This document shows positions 34,362-45,250 of a stretch of DNA of 64,000 bases, in pieces. The notes under the pieces are model-generated. The model had not been told where the DNA came from, did no database searches, and was given only the letters and a program-made list of their open reading frames with translations. The stretch's first letter is position 1. Each line of letters begins with the position of its first letter. Position numbers and translations under genes: made by a program. This stretch comes from Orobanche coerulescens. Lineage: Eukaryota; Streptophyta; Magnoliopsida; Lamiales; Orobanchaceae. Where the stretch lies: assembly GCA_033398695.1 (NCBI GenBank), contig CM065812.1, positions 142,482,858 through 142,546,857 of the forward strand, in the 5' to 3' direction.

Positions 34362-37300
34362 TGTAACACCCCCAATCCACTCAGGGATATTACACGTCGT
34401 AGACCCTCTCCTCGAAGATCTACCAGGCTGGTAACAACATTTAACATCTCGACAATGCCTTCAAGGCTAAATGACTCAGTAGACCGATTTGGTCTTTCAA
34501 TAAAAATATACAACTCAATTACAACATATACCCACGCAGGGGTCAAAATACAATAAACTCCAGTACAACGGGGAAAAGATCTTGCAATGAAAAGAAAATA
34601 CAACTAGACCAATACGACATCAACGGATCCTCGTGTGATTAGTATCGTTCATCTTTCATCATCATTCGTGCCGACTCGTGTTATGCTCCAAAACCTGAAT
34701 GCAAAAAATAGACATCCACCCCCCGAATACTCGGGGGTTAGCAAAACTCCACTGTTTTGCTAGTGCAAGTACAAAGTGCAAATACGAGCCATACAATTCA
34801 CATTCCACGAATAACAATAACCAGGAATCCTCAAAGATCCAAACGAAACGAAAAGTACTTCTCGAGGCAAGGGTTTGAGAAAACCTTTAAAAATCGAAAT
34901 ATCATAAACCAATGGAAATAATTTATAAAACGGTTTAGAATGCCATCGAGAGTTTTAATAGAAAACAATTTAGGATTATCAAATCCTACTTTTCAAAATC
35001 CAAAGGACAAAAGGGGTCACCGCCCCAAAGGTTTACTTTCCAAAAAAAATGACATTTACCAAACCGTTGGGATTTTAGCCCCAAATCCATAAAATGACTT
35101 TTACAAAACCATTGGGATTTTAGCCCCAAATCTCATCAACTCACAGTATACAAGAACGACCACAAGGTTCGTCTTCCAACGTCAAAATCCACAATTAAAG
35201 GATTTAACACAAACAACAAAATACTCTAGAGCCATCCTAGCCAAGTAGGCCAAACGAACAACTTACCTCTTACACACTTAGTCAATGCATGCAATCATAA
35301 AAACCGTTCAAAAGCACTCATTTCCGAAAATGCCATAAATAAGTCACATTTGTAAAATGCACCACAATTAACCGTCGATCCACGTCTCTGTGGACCCCTA
35401 CCGAGACCCCGTCGGATCTAACCCGTAGTGGTTAAAAGCAAGCTCGTCGATCCACGTCTCTGTGGACCCCTACCGAGACCCCGTCGTATCTAGCCCGTAG
35501 TGAGCATACACACACACACATTACTCATGCAAAACTAACATGCTAAGAATGTAAGTTCATTAAGAATACTCACTAGAGATGGCCATTAACTCGACACCAT
35601 TATCAAACTCTTCAAAACACAATAACAAGATTAATTACGGAATACACGATTCCATAACTTTAAACAATAGGAGTATGATCATCAAATCCTTCAACGTTCA
35701 AAATAATCAAATCATAATCAATTCCCAAAACACGCCGTTCACAAAACACACACGCATTTTGAAAGAAAGCCTTTAACGAGGCCAAACCGAAATCTTTTGA
35801 AACTTCATTTCAAACAACCAAACAAACACACCAAGACGATCACCGATCATCATATCCACAAAATAAGAAAAGTATGGGCAAGGTACTTGCCTCGAATAAG
35901 AATAACGCGAAGAATCGACCGAAGTAGGTTGACACGAACCGCCTACGAACCCGCCAACTCCACCGATCACCAACTCGCGTTCATAAACTACGAAGGACAA
36001 TAACAGCGATGAAATGAATTCTATAACACGACTCAAAGCCGTTGAATTCAAAGAACGAACGACGAATGTCCAAGCGTTTCCCCCAAAACGGCCAAGAACA
36101 CGATTCGTCCCGACAAAACACGAAAACGGAATTCCAAGTTGAAATATGGATATACAATCCATATAATATGTTTAACAACATCATTTAACCATAATCGATC
36201 CATCAAAAACGGATGAAAAACGAGATCGAGGACAAATCCCCCAAAAAGTCGATTCGAAGGAAACCAAGAAATATACTTCGATTCGACGAAGAACAATGGA
36301 TTAAATGATGTTAAACACAAGAATACTACCAAGATTAATCATACCCATCATGAATTAATCAATAATACGGAACGAATCGTACAAAAACGCAAAAACCCCC
36401 AAATTCACGAAATTAGGGTTCTAAGGAAGATTACCTTCATTCGCTGGATCAAAGGATGATAACGGATGACTGATTGATGATATGAACTCAAGAACTTCAT
36501 GGATTTGTTGTTAAACAACATGGATCCATGGTAAGATCACCCTCAGCCGCGGAAGAGAAGGAGAAGAAGGAGAAAAATGGCCAAAAACCCGTGTGCAGGG
36601 CCATAAATAGGCTGCACAACAGTGCCGCTGCCCGGCCGGGAGTGTCCCGCGGCACAGGCCCAAAAATGGCTCCTGGTCGGCAAAGGTGCCGCGGTCCGGC
36701 CGGCGTGCAGCCGCGCACCGTCTGATCGGTTTGGCCGAAAATACAGAGTGTGCCGCGGCCCCGCCAAAGATGTGCCGCGCCCACTGCGGCCTCGCCGGCT
36801 AGAAGCCGCGAGCACCGACGGCCGTGACTCGGCGAAAGCCGCCGAGCACTACCACCGTGACTCGCCAAGCGGCCTGGGCCTGTGTTGCCAAGCAATGACT
36901 CGGGGCCAACTCCGACGGGCCGAACGACCCCGAAACCCGAACCCGAATATGAATCGATGATACGGTTACGACGTACTCGCAAAGACGAATCTAAGAGCTA
37001 AGAGAACACACAATTCCGACCACCCGAAGGCTCGGAATTCAACAACGGAAGTAATTACCCAAAACTTTGGGAAATTACGAAAATGGCCCAAAACGTCCGA
37101 AAATCACGATACGCGATCGAAACACCAAACCAAAGCTCGCAACATGAATAATAACATTAAATGAACTTACGAGAAACTCGAAACAACAGTTTCGGACGAG
37201 ATTCGCAAGAATCGAACTCAAGTGCGGAAAAGTCGCTAAAAAGCTCGGAACTCAACAAAACGATACCGAAACGAACTCGGATGACAAAAAGTGCAGAATT

Positions 37301-37400
37301 AATCATTCTCGAAATGACGAAACGGTCATGAGAGAGTCGTCAAAACGGACTCCGGCCGAAAAAAGAAATTTACCGAAAATCGAAAATTGCGGATATTACA
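34362..37400 (-). repeat. LARD 5' LTR (right copy)
   Basis: This 3,039-bp partner of the left LTR shows very few differences over most of its length, which implies a recent insertion. The exception is the GC-rich block at 36,610-36,910, which has many substitutions and indels against 31,290-31,580. Confidence 0.9.
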
Positions 37401-37581
37401 GCAGGGACCCGTTAGCGTGCGCTAACTTGTATGTCTAGCGTGCGCTAGCTTTGTATTTTGTCCAGCTTTTTGCATCTTCGATTCCTTCGTCGTTTTGCTT
37501 CGCCTCTTTGTTGTTTTGTTTTGTTTAGCAACTTAATCATCAAAACACTATTTATTAATATGTGGAATAAATATTCCAACA
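37401..37581 (-). repeat. Sirevirus-3 5' LTR, last segment
   Basis: Continues the LTR cut by the LARD: GTTAGCGTGCGCTAAC and CTAGCGTGCGCTAGC palindromes, then the terminal repeat ATATTCCAACA ending at 37,581. Confidence 0.88.
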
Positions 37582-38955
37582 TTAATTAATTTAGCAGACT
37601 AATTAGTAATTTAAATATACGTATTTACGCAGTAGAATTGGTAATTCATACCTTTGGATGGAAGTGGTAGAAAATCCCTTTTTGGTCTATCAAACTCCTC
37701 CTTGTACTCCTCCTTGATTTTCTTGTATTTCTACCTCAAGATCTTCTAGAGTATATCCCGCCTATATCTGGATGTCGTGTGGGCAATAATCTACCGGACT
37801 GCTTGGACTATAATATGGATCGGCCGAAATTTTTCTCAAGAAATACCTTACAAATTTTTCTCTCTATATTTCTTGAATATTTGAGTATTTAGAAAATATT
37901 GTGTTAGCTAAATTGTAGAATCCAAGACACAAGTCAAGATCCACAATTAAACACAAAGTATGAAAAAAATGAAATTTCTTGTTCAATAATGGTGAAAAAA
38001 TCGGCCACCCCGTATGCCCTATTTATAGGTGTCTTGGGCTACTCTAGGGACTTTAAGGAGGATAAGGTAAGGACTCCCAATAGATTCCATCTTACCAATA
38101 TTAGGACTCTTCCTAATATAATGAATATATTAATATCAATTTAATCCACTAAAAGCTTGATAATGCACTTCCTACCAAAATCCCAAATTACGAAATTAGG
38201 CTCTCTTTTGAATTAATTATTTCCCATGTTTAAGATATTCCATGTCCATTAATTAATTTAAGCTATTGACAGCTTTTAATTAATTGATATGTTATACATG
38301 AGTATACCACTCGAGCTTTATTATTATATCGGAAAATTAATTCCACCTGTAGGGTTTAATATAATAATCCTTTCGAGTGCCTTAAGGGACATGATCAACC
38401 CGACTGGTCGGGACACGATTTCTAACTACAATATTAATTATCATATAAATAATAATATTGCCCAAAATATCGAGAATATTGAGTCAATCAAACCCATAAT
38501 AAATCAAAGCAATAAATATTAAATATATATAATTAAATATTAATCACTAAAATTAAGAAATAATATTTATCTGAGATGTACGTTCTTCTGATAGTCAGTA
38601 CAGAAGAATCTATCTCACCTTGATCCTGTTCAACGTATACCGAATACGCTAATATATGTTAATGGTCAAGACCAATCAATCTCAAGCATATATTACAACC
38701 TCTCACATAATGGTCTAATGTTATATAGGTTGTGAACAATTACTACTATATAAGGGACCGATAATGTGATCTTCTGTGTGACTCGACACACCGCATTATC
38801 TACAATATAAAGTAATTTCGACAACATTTGCATAACCATAGCGTGAATAAATGTGCAAAATATGTGATTATATGAATTAAATATTCTCATAGATAAAGAC
38901 CTGGAAATTAGGTAATACAAGCATAAAGTATGCTTTGATGTCTACAACCCTAACA
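37582..38955 (-). repeat. Copia-4 3' LTR (left copy)
   Basis: From about 37,690 this block repeats at 40,505-41,774 and ends ACAACCCTAACA at 38,955 (minus-strand start TGTTAGGGT). The first about 100 bases have no partner in the window, because the other LTR is deleted there, and no TG start is visible next to the Sirevirus-3 end. Shadow ORF 38,289-38,522 recurs at 41,102-41,338. Confidence 0.8.
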
Positions 38956-40502
38956 ATCTCCCACTTACACTCAAAGCATGCTTTTGAAGTATACTATCTA
39001 GACTATGTTTATCTATCTCCCACTTATACTCAAAGCAATGCTGCCATACATCTCAACCCCATTCACATGGCCTTCAAATGACTTTGAGGGCAACCCTATC
39101 GTGGAAGGATCACCTAGGTTGTCTTCAGATGCTATCTTGGAGACAATAATCTTTTCTCTCTTCACAAAGTCTCGAATGAGATGATATTTGCGCTTGATAT
39201 ATTTGCTTGCTTTGTAGGCCCGTGGTTCCTTCGAATTTGCAACAGCACCGGTATTATCATAATAAAGTGTAATACTCCTAGGCAAATTAGGAATCCCACC
39301 AAAATCCTTTAGGAAGTACTTGATCCATACCGCCTATTTAGCTGCCTCTGAGGCTGCTACATATTCGGCTTCCATGGTAGAGTCCGCTATGCATTTCTGC
39401 TTCACACTCCTCCAACTGATGGAGCCACCTCCCAAAGTGAAAACATATCCTAAAGTTGATTTTGACTTTTCTTTGTCCGAACTAAAATCTGAGTCAGTGT
39501 AACCAAAAGGAAAAAGTGTATCCGATTGATATACAAGCATATGCTCTGCAGTCCTTCTTAGGTACTTGAATATATGCTTGACAGCAATCCAATGTCCCGG
39601 TCCTGGGTTCGACTGATATCTCCCCACCATGCTTACAGCATGACAGATATCAGGCCTAGTGCAAAGTATAGCATACATGAGGCTTCCCACTGTCGAAGCA
39701 TAAGGGATCATCTTCGTGTCATCTATCTCCTTCTGTGTCCTAGGACATACAGCCTTAGATAGTTGAATTCCATGTCTGTAAGGTAAGAAACCTTTCTTTG
39801 AATTCTCCATACTAAACCACTTTAGCACCGTATCGATATAGGATGTTTGAGATAAGCACAACATCTTTTTCTTGCAATATCGAAAGATCTTAATACCAAG
39901 GATGTGTCCGGCTTCTCCCAAATCCTTCATATCGAACTGCTCCGACAACCATACCCTTACGTATGATAATACCTTCACATTGTTTCTAATTTGAAGTATA
40001 TCATATACGTACAGTACAAGAAACACTAGCACGTTTCCATCGCACTTTTCGTATACACAAACCTCACTAGGACACTGTTCAAAACCATACGATTGAATGA
40101 CCTCATCAAATCGCATGTTGCAAGACCTTGATGCTTGCTTGAGACCATAAATGGCTCTCTTAAGTTTGCACACTAAGTGATCCTCTCCTTCAGCAATGAA
40201 TCTCTCAGGTTGGCGCATATAGATTTCCTTATCAAGACTCTCGTTCAAGAACGTAGTCTTGACATCCATCTACCAAATCTCCATATCCAAATGCGCAGCT
40301 ATAGCTAAGAGAATCCAAATCGATTTAAGCATTGGCTACGACGAAAAGGTCTCATCGTAGTCGATGCCCTCCTTCTGAGTGTAACCTTTCGCAACAAGTC
40401 TTGCTTTGAAGGTGTCAACCTTCCCTTTCGATCCTCTCTTACGCTTGTAGACCCACTTACTTCTAATGGGTTTTACCCCATTGGGTAGCTCTACTAGCTC
40501 GA
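38956..40502 (-). pseudogene. Copia-4 reverse transcriptase and RNase H remnant
   Basis: On the minus strand the remnant reads [39 protein letters not shown], a short degenerate stretch with stops, then MDVKTTFLNESLDKEIYM, CKLKRAIYGLKQASRS, LYVYDILQIRN, LGIKIFRY, STVGSLMYAILCTRPDICHAV and TDSDFSSDKEKSKSTLGYVF with TMEAEYVAASEAAK. A last piece (39,285-39,013) holds LYYDNTGAVANSKEP and HLIRDF. The catalytic YVDD is changed to YVYD, and a stop precedes MDVKTTFL. Everything upstream of RT (gag, protease, integrase) and the 5' LTR's U5 end are deleted at about 40,503. Lineage within copia is not assigned. Confidence 0.85.
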
Positions 40503-41774
40503 TCGAACTCCTCCTTGTACTCCTCCTTGATCTTCTTGTATTTATACCTCAACATCTTCTAGAGTATATCCCGCCTATATCCGGATGTCGTGTGGGAAAC
40601 AATCTACCGGACTGCTTGGACTGCAATATGGATCGGCCGAAATTTTTCCCAAGAAATACCTTACGAATTTTTCTCTCTATTTTTCATGAATATTTGAGTA
40701 TTTAGAAAATACTGTGTTAGCTAAATTGTGGAATCCAAGACACAAGTCAAGATCCACAATTAAACACAAAGTATGAAAAAATCGAAATTTCTTGTTCAAT
40801 GATGGTGAAAAAATCGGCCACCCCTTATGTCCTATTTATAGGTATTTTGGGCTACTCTAGGGACCTTAAGGATGATAAGGTAAGGACTCCCAATATATTT
40901 CATCTTACCAATATTAGGACTCTTCCTAATATGATAAATCTATTAATATCAACTTAGTCCACTAAAAGATTGATATTGCACTTCCTACCAAAATCTCAAA
41001 TTACGAACTTGGGCTCCCTTTTGAATTAATTATTTCCCATGTTTAAGATATTCCATGTACATTAATGAATTTAAGCTACTGACATCTTTTAATTAATTAA
41101 TATGTTATACATGAGTATACCAATCGAGCTTTATTATTATATCGGAAAATTAATTCCACCTGCATGGTTTAATATAATAATCCTTTCGAGTGCCTCAAGG
41201 GACATGATCAACCCGAATGGTTGGGATATAATTTCTTGCTATAATATTAATTATCTTATAAATAATAATATTGCCCAAAATATCGAGCATATTGAGTCAA
41301 TCATTTTGGCTCTCACCCATGATAAATCAAAGCAATAAATATTAAATATAATTAAATATTAATCACTTGAATTAATAAATAATAATTGTCCGAGATGTAC
41401 ATTCTTTTTATAGTCAGTACAGAAAAATCTATCTCACCTCGATCCTGTTCAACATATACCGAATACGCTAATATATGCTAATGGTCAAGACCAACCAATC
41501 TCAAACATATGTTACAACCTCTCACATAATGGTCTAATGTTATATAGGTTGTGAACGAATTGTTACTATATAAGGGACCAATAATGTGATCTTCTGTGCG
41601 ACTAGACATACCACATTATCTACAATATAAAGTAATTTAGACAACATTGCATAACCATAGCGTGAATAGATGTGCAAAACATGTGATAAAATGAATTAAA
41701 TATTCTCATAGATAAAGACTAGGAAATTAGGTAATACAAGCATAAAGTATGCTTTGATGTATACAACCCTAACA
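40503..41774 (-). repeat. Copia-4 5' LTR (right copy), U5-deleted
   Basis: This parallels 37,690-38,955 with scattered differences. It starts abruptly inside the LTR (CTCCTCCTTGTACTCCTCC), fused to RT sequence, and ends ACAACCCTAACA, followed by ACAGC. Confidence 0.85.
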
Positions 41775-41779
41775 ACAGC

Positions 41780-42027
41780 CGCCGACACGGGCCATGTCGT
41801 TGAGCATCAAAATCGATTGGAAGGGAGAAACATCTGTGTCGCAAGGGCGCGATGTCCGACACAGGGGGACGAAATTCACTGTTTGTCCGACACGGACGTA
41901 TCGCGTGTTGGGTACCTCCAACATGGCCATGTCCTGGGTTTTGGCCAATTTGGAAGTTTCTTTTTGATGCAAGACTCCTACCCTAATTGAACTAGGACAC
42001 CCCTATATATAAATTGGACCCCTTGGC
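41780..42027 (+). promoter_or_regulatory. Tat/Athila-like gypsy LTR, second segment with TATA box
   Basis: This continues the LTR from 25,620 once the composite is removed. Several short GC dyads (CCGACACGGGCCATGTCG at 41,783, GTCGCAAGGGCGCGATGTCCGACAC near 41,839, TCCGACACGGACGTATCGCG near 41,889) lead to a TATA box, TATATATAA at 42,004-42,012. Tekay LTR-A interrupts it at 42,028. Confidence 0.55.
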
Positions 42028-42908
42028 TATAACACCCCCAAAACCATCCGGGGATATTACAGCGCCTTGGGCCCCGCGCCGGAATCCACCATGCTAAAAT
42101 CATTTTCGTAATCATTTCAAATACGCCAAAAGGGCCGATGATGGTAATATATTTCAAATACTCAAATAGTCTCCAAAAATCTGTTTCCAAATACCGTCAT
42201 AAAATACCATTTGAAAGTAAAAGGCCAAAAATGCCAAAATTCAACAGTTCCAAAATGTACGCTAAGCCACCACTTACACGTACCAACGAAGAGTAGTTTG
42301 GGGAAAAAAGTTTTACGCGATAAACCCAAATTTACGAAGTACCCAAAAGGCCATTTTAAAATACACACGAGTTGGTACCGGAAAATCATTTTAAAATACA
42401 CATGCAGTGAATATAAACACAGTTCAAAATATACATTTGCAGCGGAATAAAACAACCAGTCAAATACTCGGTTCGCAAAATAATGCCATAGCCAGTATCA
42501 CCTAGGAAGCTCATGCTTCCGCCTAAAGTTTTTGAACTCCATGGTATGTGCCCTGTATTCTAACAATATCAACATGAAGCAACAAACACGCTTCTTGCCG
42601 CGTAAAAGAATTACAAGACTATTTATGGTGTCATGCCAGATGATGCAGCTATGAGGCAGCCATGTAGACACCACGAACAGGTCTGGTGACAACTTGGCAG
42701 AGGCAACACTACAAAACCCAAACCTTCCAGGCCAAAGGGGACATGAAGCAGCTTGAAGTATGGTTTTTTTCTTTTAGTTTTACGAATGTCCAGTTAGTGG
42801 CATTCTGGGGTATAAACTGAACCTTGTTAAGCTGACAAAATACATACTACATCATTAGACTTGAACTGAAACAACATAGATGAGTTCATTGCACATAAAC
42901 AGACAACA

Positions 42909-43182
42909 TTACACCAGGTCAAATTCCTTCTTCAGCTTGCAATCGCTAAACTTCTCCACTAGCTCACCTAAACTAGTACGTATTTTAAGTAGGACAGGGG
43001 TGGAGGAGGAGCTGGGTTCATTTTCATTGACTTCTGCTTTAGATTTTGCAGGAGATGGAGTTTCATAAAGGTGAGGAGCTATAGGGAAACTTACTCATCC
43101 AATGATTCGCTGATCCACAGTAAAAGCAGCCTCCGGCATTGAACTGTTGTGGCTTTCCAGACCTTACAACAATTCGAGCCAT
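42909..43182 (-). pseudogene. gene fragment with degenerate CCHC zinc knuckle, unknown protein
   Basis: From ATG at 43,182 the minus strand reads MARIVVRSGKPQQFNAGG, then CFYCGSANHWMSKF, a zinc knuckle of form C-x2-C-x4-H-x4-C whose last Cys is replaced by Phe. That frame stops at PLYSSS-like sequence near 43,065. The next frame continues ETPSPAKSKAEVNENEPSSSSTPVLL and ends SLGELVEKFSDCKLKKEFDLV and TAA at 42,909. Codon use and the acidic/Ser-rich linker look like real protein, split by one frameshift. It does not resemble gag of the surrounding elements. I do not recognise the parent; a captured host-gene tail is possible. Confidence 0.4.
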
Positions 43183-43767
43183 TGAAATTCAGAACATTGA
43201 GAGGTTGTACATGGGGATTAGCGAAAATTATTTAAGTTGAAACACCAAAGGTATAGTGGAGAATGGTTCATGGGAGTGTATAATACACGATATATTGCAT
43301 GTATATTTTATGTTCCATTGTTTAGAAATGTTGCTTTGGAAGCTCTAAATCTCAGGATTGAAGTTTACTTACTCGAATCTTTTGATGGAATTCCTTTGAT
43401 TTGGTTTCTGTTGTTCTTTGGTAATCATATGCACTCTGGAGCTGATTCTGCGTAAACTCGTCATATGATGTTTTGCTTGTAGTTTGGTTTTGTTTGCAAA
43501 ACTGCATTAGCTATCAATTAATATTCCATCCAGTTATCCTTAACTTCTGGTTTTTCGATCCAGTAATTCTAGGTCACTGTATAATTTCTTGTTGCATTAA
43601 CTCCTAATGTCATATACATACCTCGTTTCAACAACACCATTCATATTTACTATTCATTTCGTCGAGATTAGTTAAATTATTTTTCACTCTTTGATAATGT
43701 TGTAGTATGTGTGTTACGACACATTATGCTAATATATTTTAGTTGGTAATATAATTTTGGCTTTCAG

Positions 43768-44105
43768 GCAAAACCTTGTAACTTCTTTATTTGGGAAGAA
43801 GATTTGTTAAACCAACAACAAAGTGATTATGTGGATTTGTTTGCTTCACGTGCCGATGTTGAAGATTTGAAGAAGAAAGTTGATGAGAAGATGATTTAAT
43901 GAACAAGAAGTATAATCGTCTGATGAAAAGCAATGATGTGCTGAAGAGAGACTTTGTCGTTCCGAAGTATATGATCTTTTTTAATCCTTTTTGTCCTATT
44001 TGTGGTGTTCATGATGAAATAGATAGAATCTTATTACACATTCTCTGTCTTTGTTATGATACGTATCTGGTTTTGAATTGGTTGGAATGTATATTATTTT
44101 TTTAA
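43768..44105 (+). pseudogene. GRF-type zinc finger gene fragment with coiled coil
   Basis: After a good splice acceptor (TTGGCTTTCAG/GCA) the frame reads AKPCNFFIWEEDLLNQQQ. This matches the C-terminal half of GRF zinc fingers, the CNFF-W pattern of a small plant protein family. DLFASRADVEDLKKKVDEKMI follows, then stop. A one-base shift continues the helix as MNKKYNRLMKSNDVLKRDF. The upstream exon with the first zinc ligands is not found. Such small GRF proteins usually have a finger, a coiled coil and often a membrane tail. This is a broken piece, probably carried in by a DNA transposon. Confidence 0.5.
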
Positions 44106-44209
44106 GATGGCATGATATGAAATTGTTGGTTCTTATATTATTGAGCTCTTATGGTTGATGGTTAGTTATAGTTGAATGTAGATTTTGGCAATGAATTTTA
44201 AATTGAGAT

Positions 44210-44521
44210 GTGAAATATTAATATATATTACTGTAGAAAACACTAATATATATTATACAATAATTGAAGTAAAAAGTTCTTTATTTACTACGCGAATTAT
44301 AAAATAATTGAAGTTAAAGGCATTCTTTTACTTCAATTACACCCCACATTTGAATCATAATTAGAAAAAAAACGAGATAGACTTCAGTTATTAGGATATT
44401 AGACTTCACATAAAAAGCAAAGTCTAAAGTATACCTTTTACTACACGAACATAGACTTTGGTAATTATAACGTTTTTACTTCAGATATTATCCGAAGTCT
44501 TGGACGTTTATTCTTATAGTG
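44210..44521. mobile_element. CACTA-type terminus (right end only)
   Basis: The block ends ...TTCTTATAGTG (44,511-44,521), the complement of the CACTATAAGAA-type CACTA terminus. Just inside are repeated ACTTC/GAAGTC-containing motifs (ATTGAAGT, GACTTCAG, CGAAGTCTTGG), the subterminal repeats expected of CACTA elements. LTR-A-like sequence follows. I could not find the matching left end. CACTACAAAAC at 42,707 shares only the first bases. Confidence 0.45.
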
Positions 44522-45015
44522 TCATCTCTTCACGACCGCTACTAGCTCGATCTCCGAGTACCTAAAAATAAAGCCCACGACGGGGTCAGCCACAATACTC
44601 AATAATGATAACGATCACATCACATAAATAATTACATGCCAATGTAATTACAAAGTGAGAATACTACCAATATAATCTTACCGTCATAACCTTACCGTCT
44701 CGTGATAATCCATATCAACTCAAAACTTACCATAACCCACATTTCGCATTCTCAAATGACGAAATGAACTCAACTACAACCATCTGTACTGTATTCAAAC
44801 AATGCCAAGAATTCTCAAAACATCATCATAACTCATAAGTGTGGAATAATCCATTTGTGCCAAATCCTGTTCGTCGGATCGCACAATCAGATATCAATCC
44901 TGATAAGAAGCAAATATACATAATACATCTGAAGGCCAAAGACAACAAGTCCAGAAGCATCGACACGAAGCCCAAATGCTCATATGATCAATAACCAGAT
45001 CAACCAATACATCAA

Positions 45016-45250
45016 CCGAGAATATCATCAACATGATAACTCCAATACGACCAACCAATGGTCAAAACACATCCGAGAATATCATCAACATGATAAACTC
45101 CAAACAAGACTAACGAAGGATCAACAATAACCGAGAATATCATAAACATGGTATACTCCAAACACGATCAACAAAGGATCAACAATAATCGAGAGTACCA
45201 TCAACATGGTAAACTCCGAACAAGATCAAATATAATAGATCTCAAGGAAA
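45016..45250. repeat. 58-bp tandem repeat in Tekay LTR-A
   Basis: Four copies start with CCGAGAATATCATCAACATG or variants at 45,016, 45,073, 45,131 and about 45,189, a step of 57-58 bp. It is a minisatellite inside the LTR with no coding content. The wider 44,522-47,580 region is otherwise AT-rich, non-coding LTR. Confidence 0.75.

Larger units (their letters stand above)
29037..37400 (-). mobile_element. Tekay-type LARD (large non-coding LTR derivative)
   Basis: Two 3.0-kb LTRs (29,037-32,053 and 34,362-37,400) flank only 2.3 kb of internal DNA with no recognisable retroelement protein. The flanks GCCGG (29,032-29,036) and GCAGG (37,401-37,405) form a 5-bp TSD with one difference. The PBS on the right (CTCCGATACCA at about 34,346-34,356, initiator tRNA-Met type) and the polypurine tract on the left (minus strand AAGGAGGGTAGAA) give minus orientation. 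The sequence before the 3' LTR, GTTTCGGGACGAAACTTC on the minus strand, is the hallmark of Tekay elements. It must borrow proteins from an autonomous relative. Confidence 0.88.
25621..41774 (-). mobile_element. copia composite flanked by ACAGC: Sirevirus-3 joined to Copia-4
   Basis: The left edge is the LTR of Sirevirus-3 (TGTTGGAATA at 25,621) and the right edge is the LTR of a different copia (CCCTAACA ending at 41,774). The five bases outside both edges are identical: ACAGC at 25,616-25,620 and 41,775-41,779. Removing the block makes the host LTR continuous (GCGGGCAAC-ACAGC-CGCCGACACGG). The inner junction at 37,581/37,582 joins the intact end of LTR-3 to an LTR-4 with no recognisable TG start. 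How two families came to share one TSD is open. Confidence 0.6.

Noticed and set aside
42707..44521. Complete CACTA element from CACTACAAAAC to TTCTTATAGTG
   Set aside because: The two ends agree only in the first five bases, flanking trinucleotides (CAA and TCA) do not match, and subterminal repeats are seen only on the right. Only the right end is annotated.
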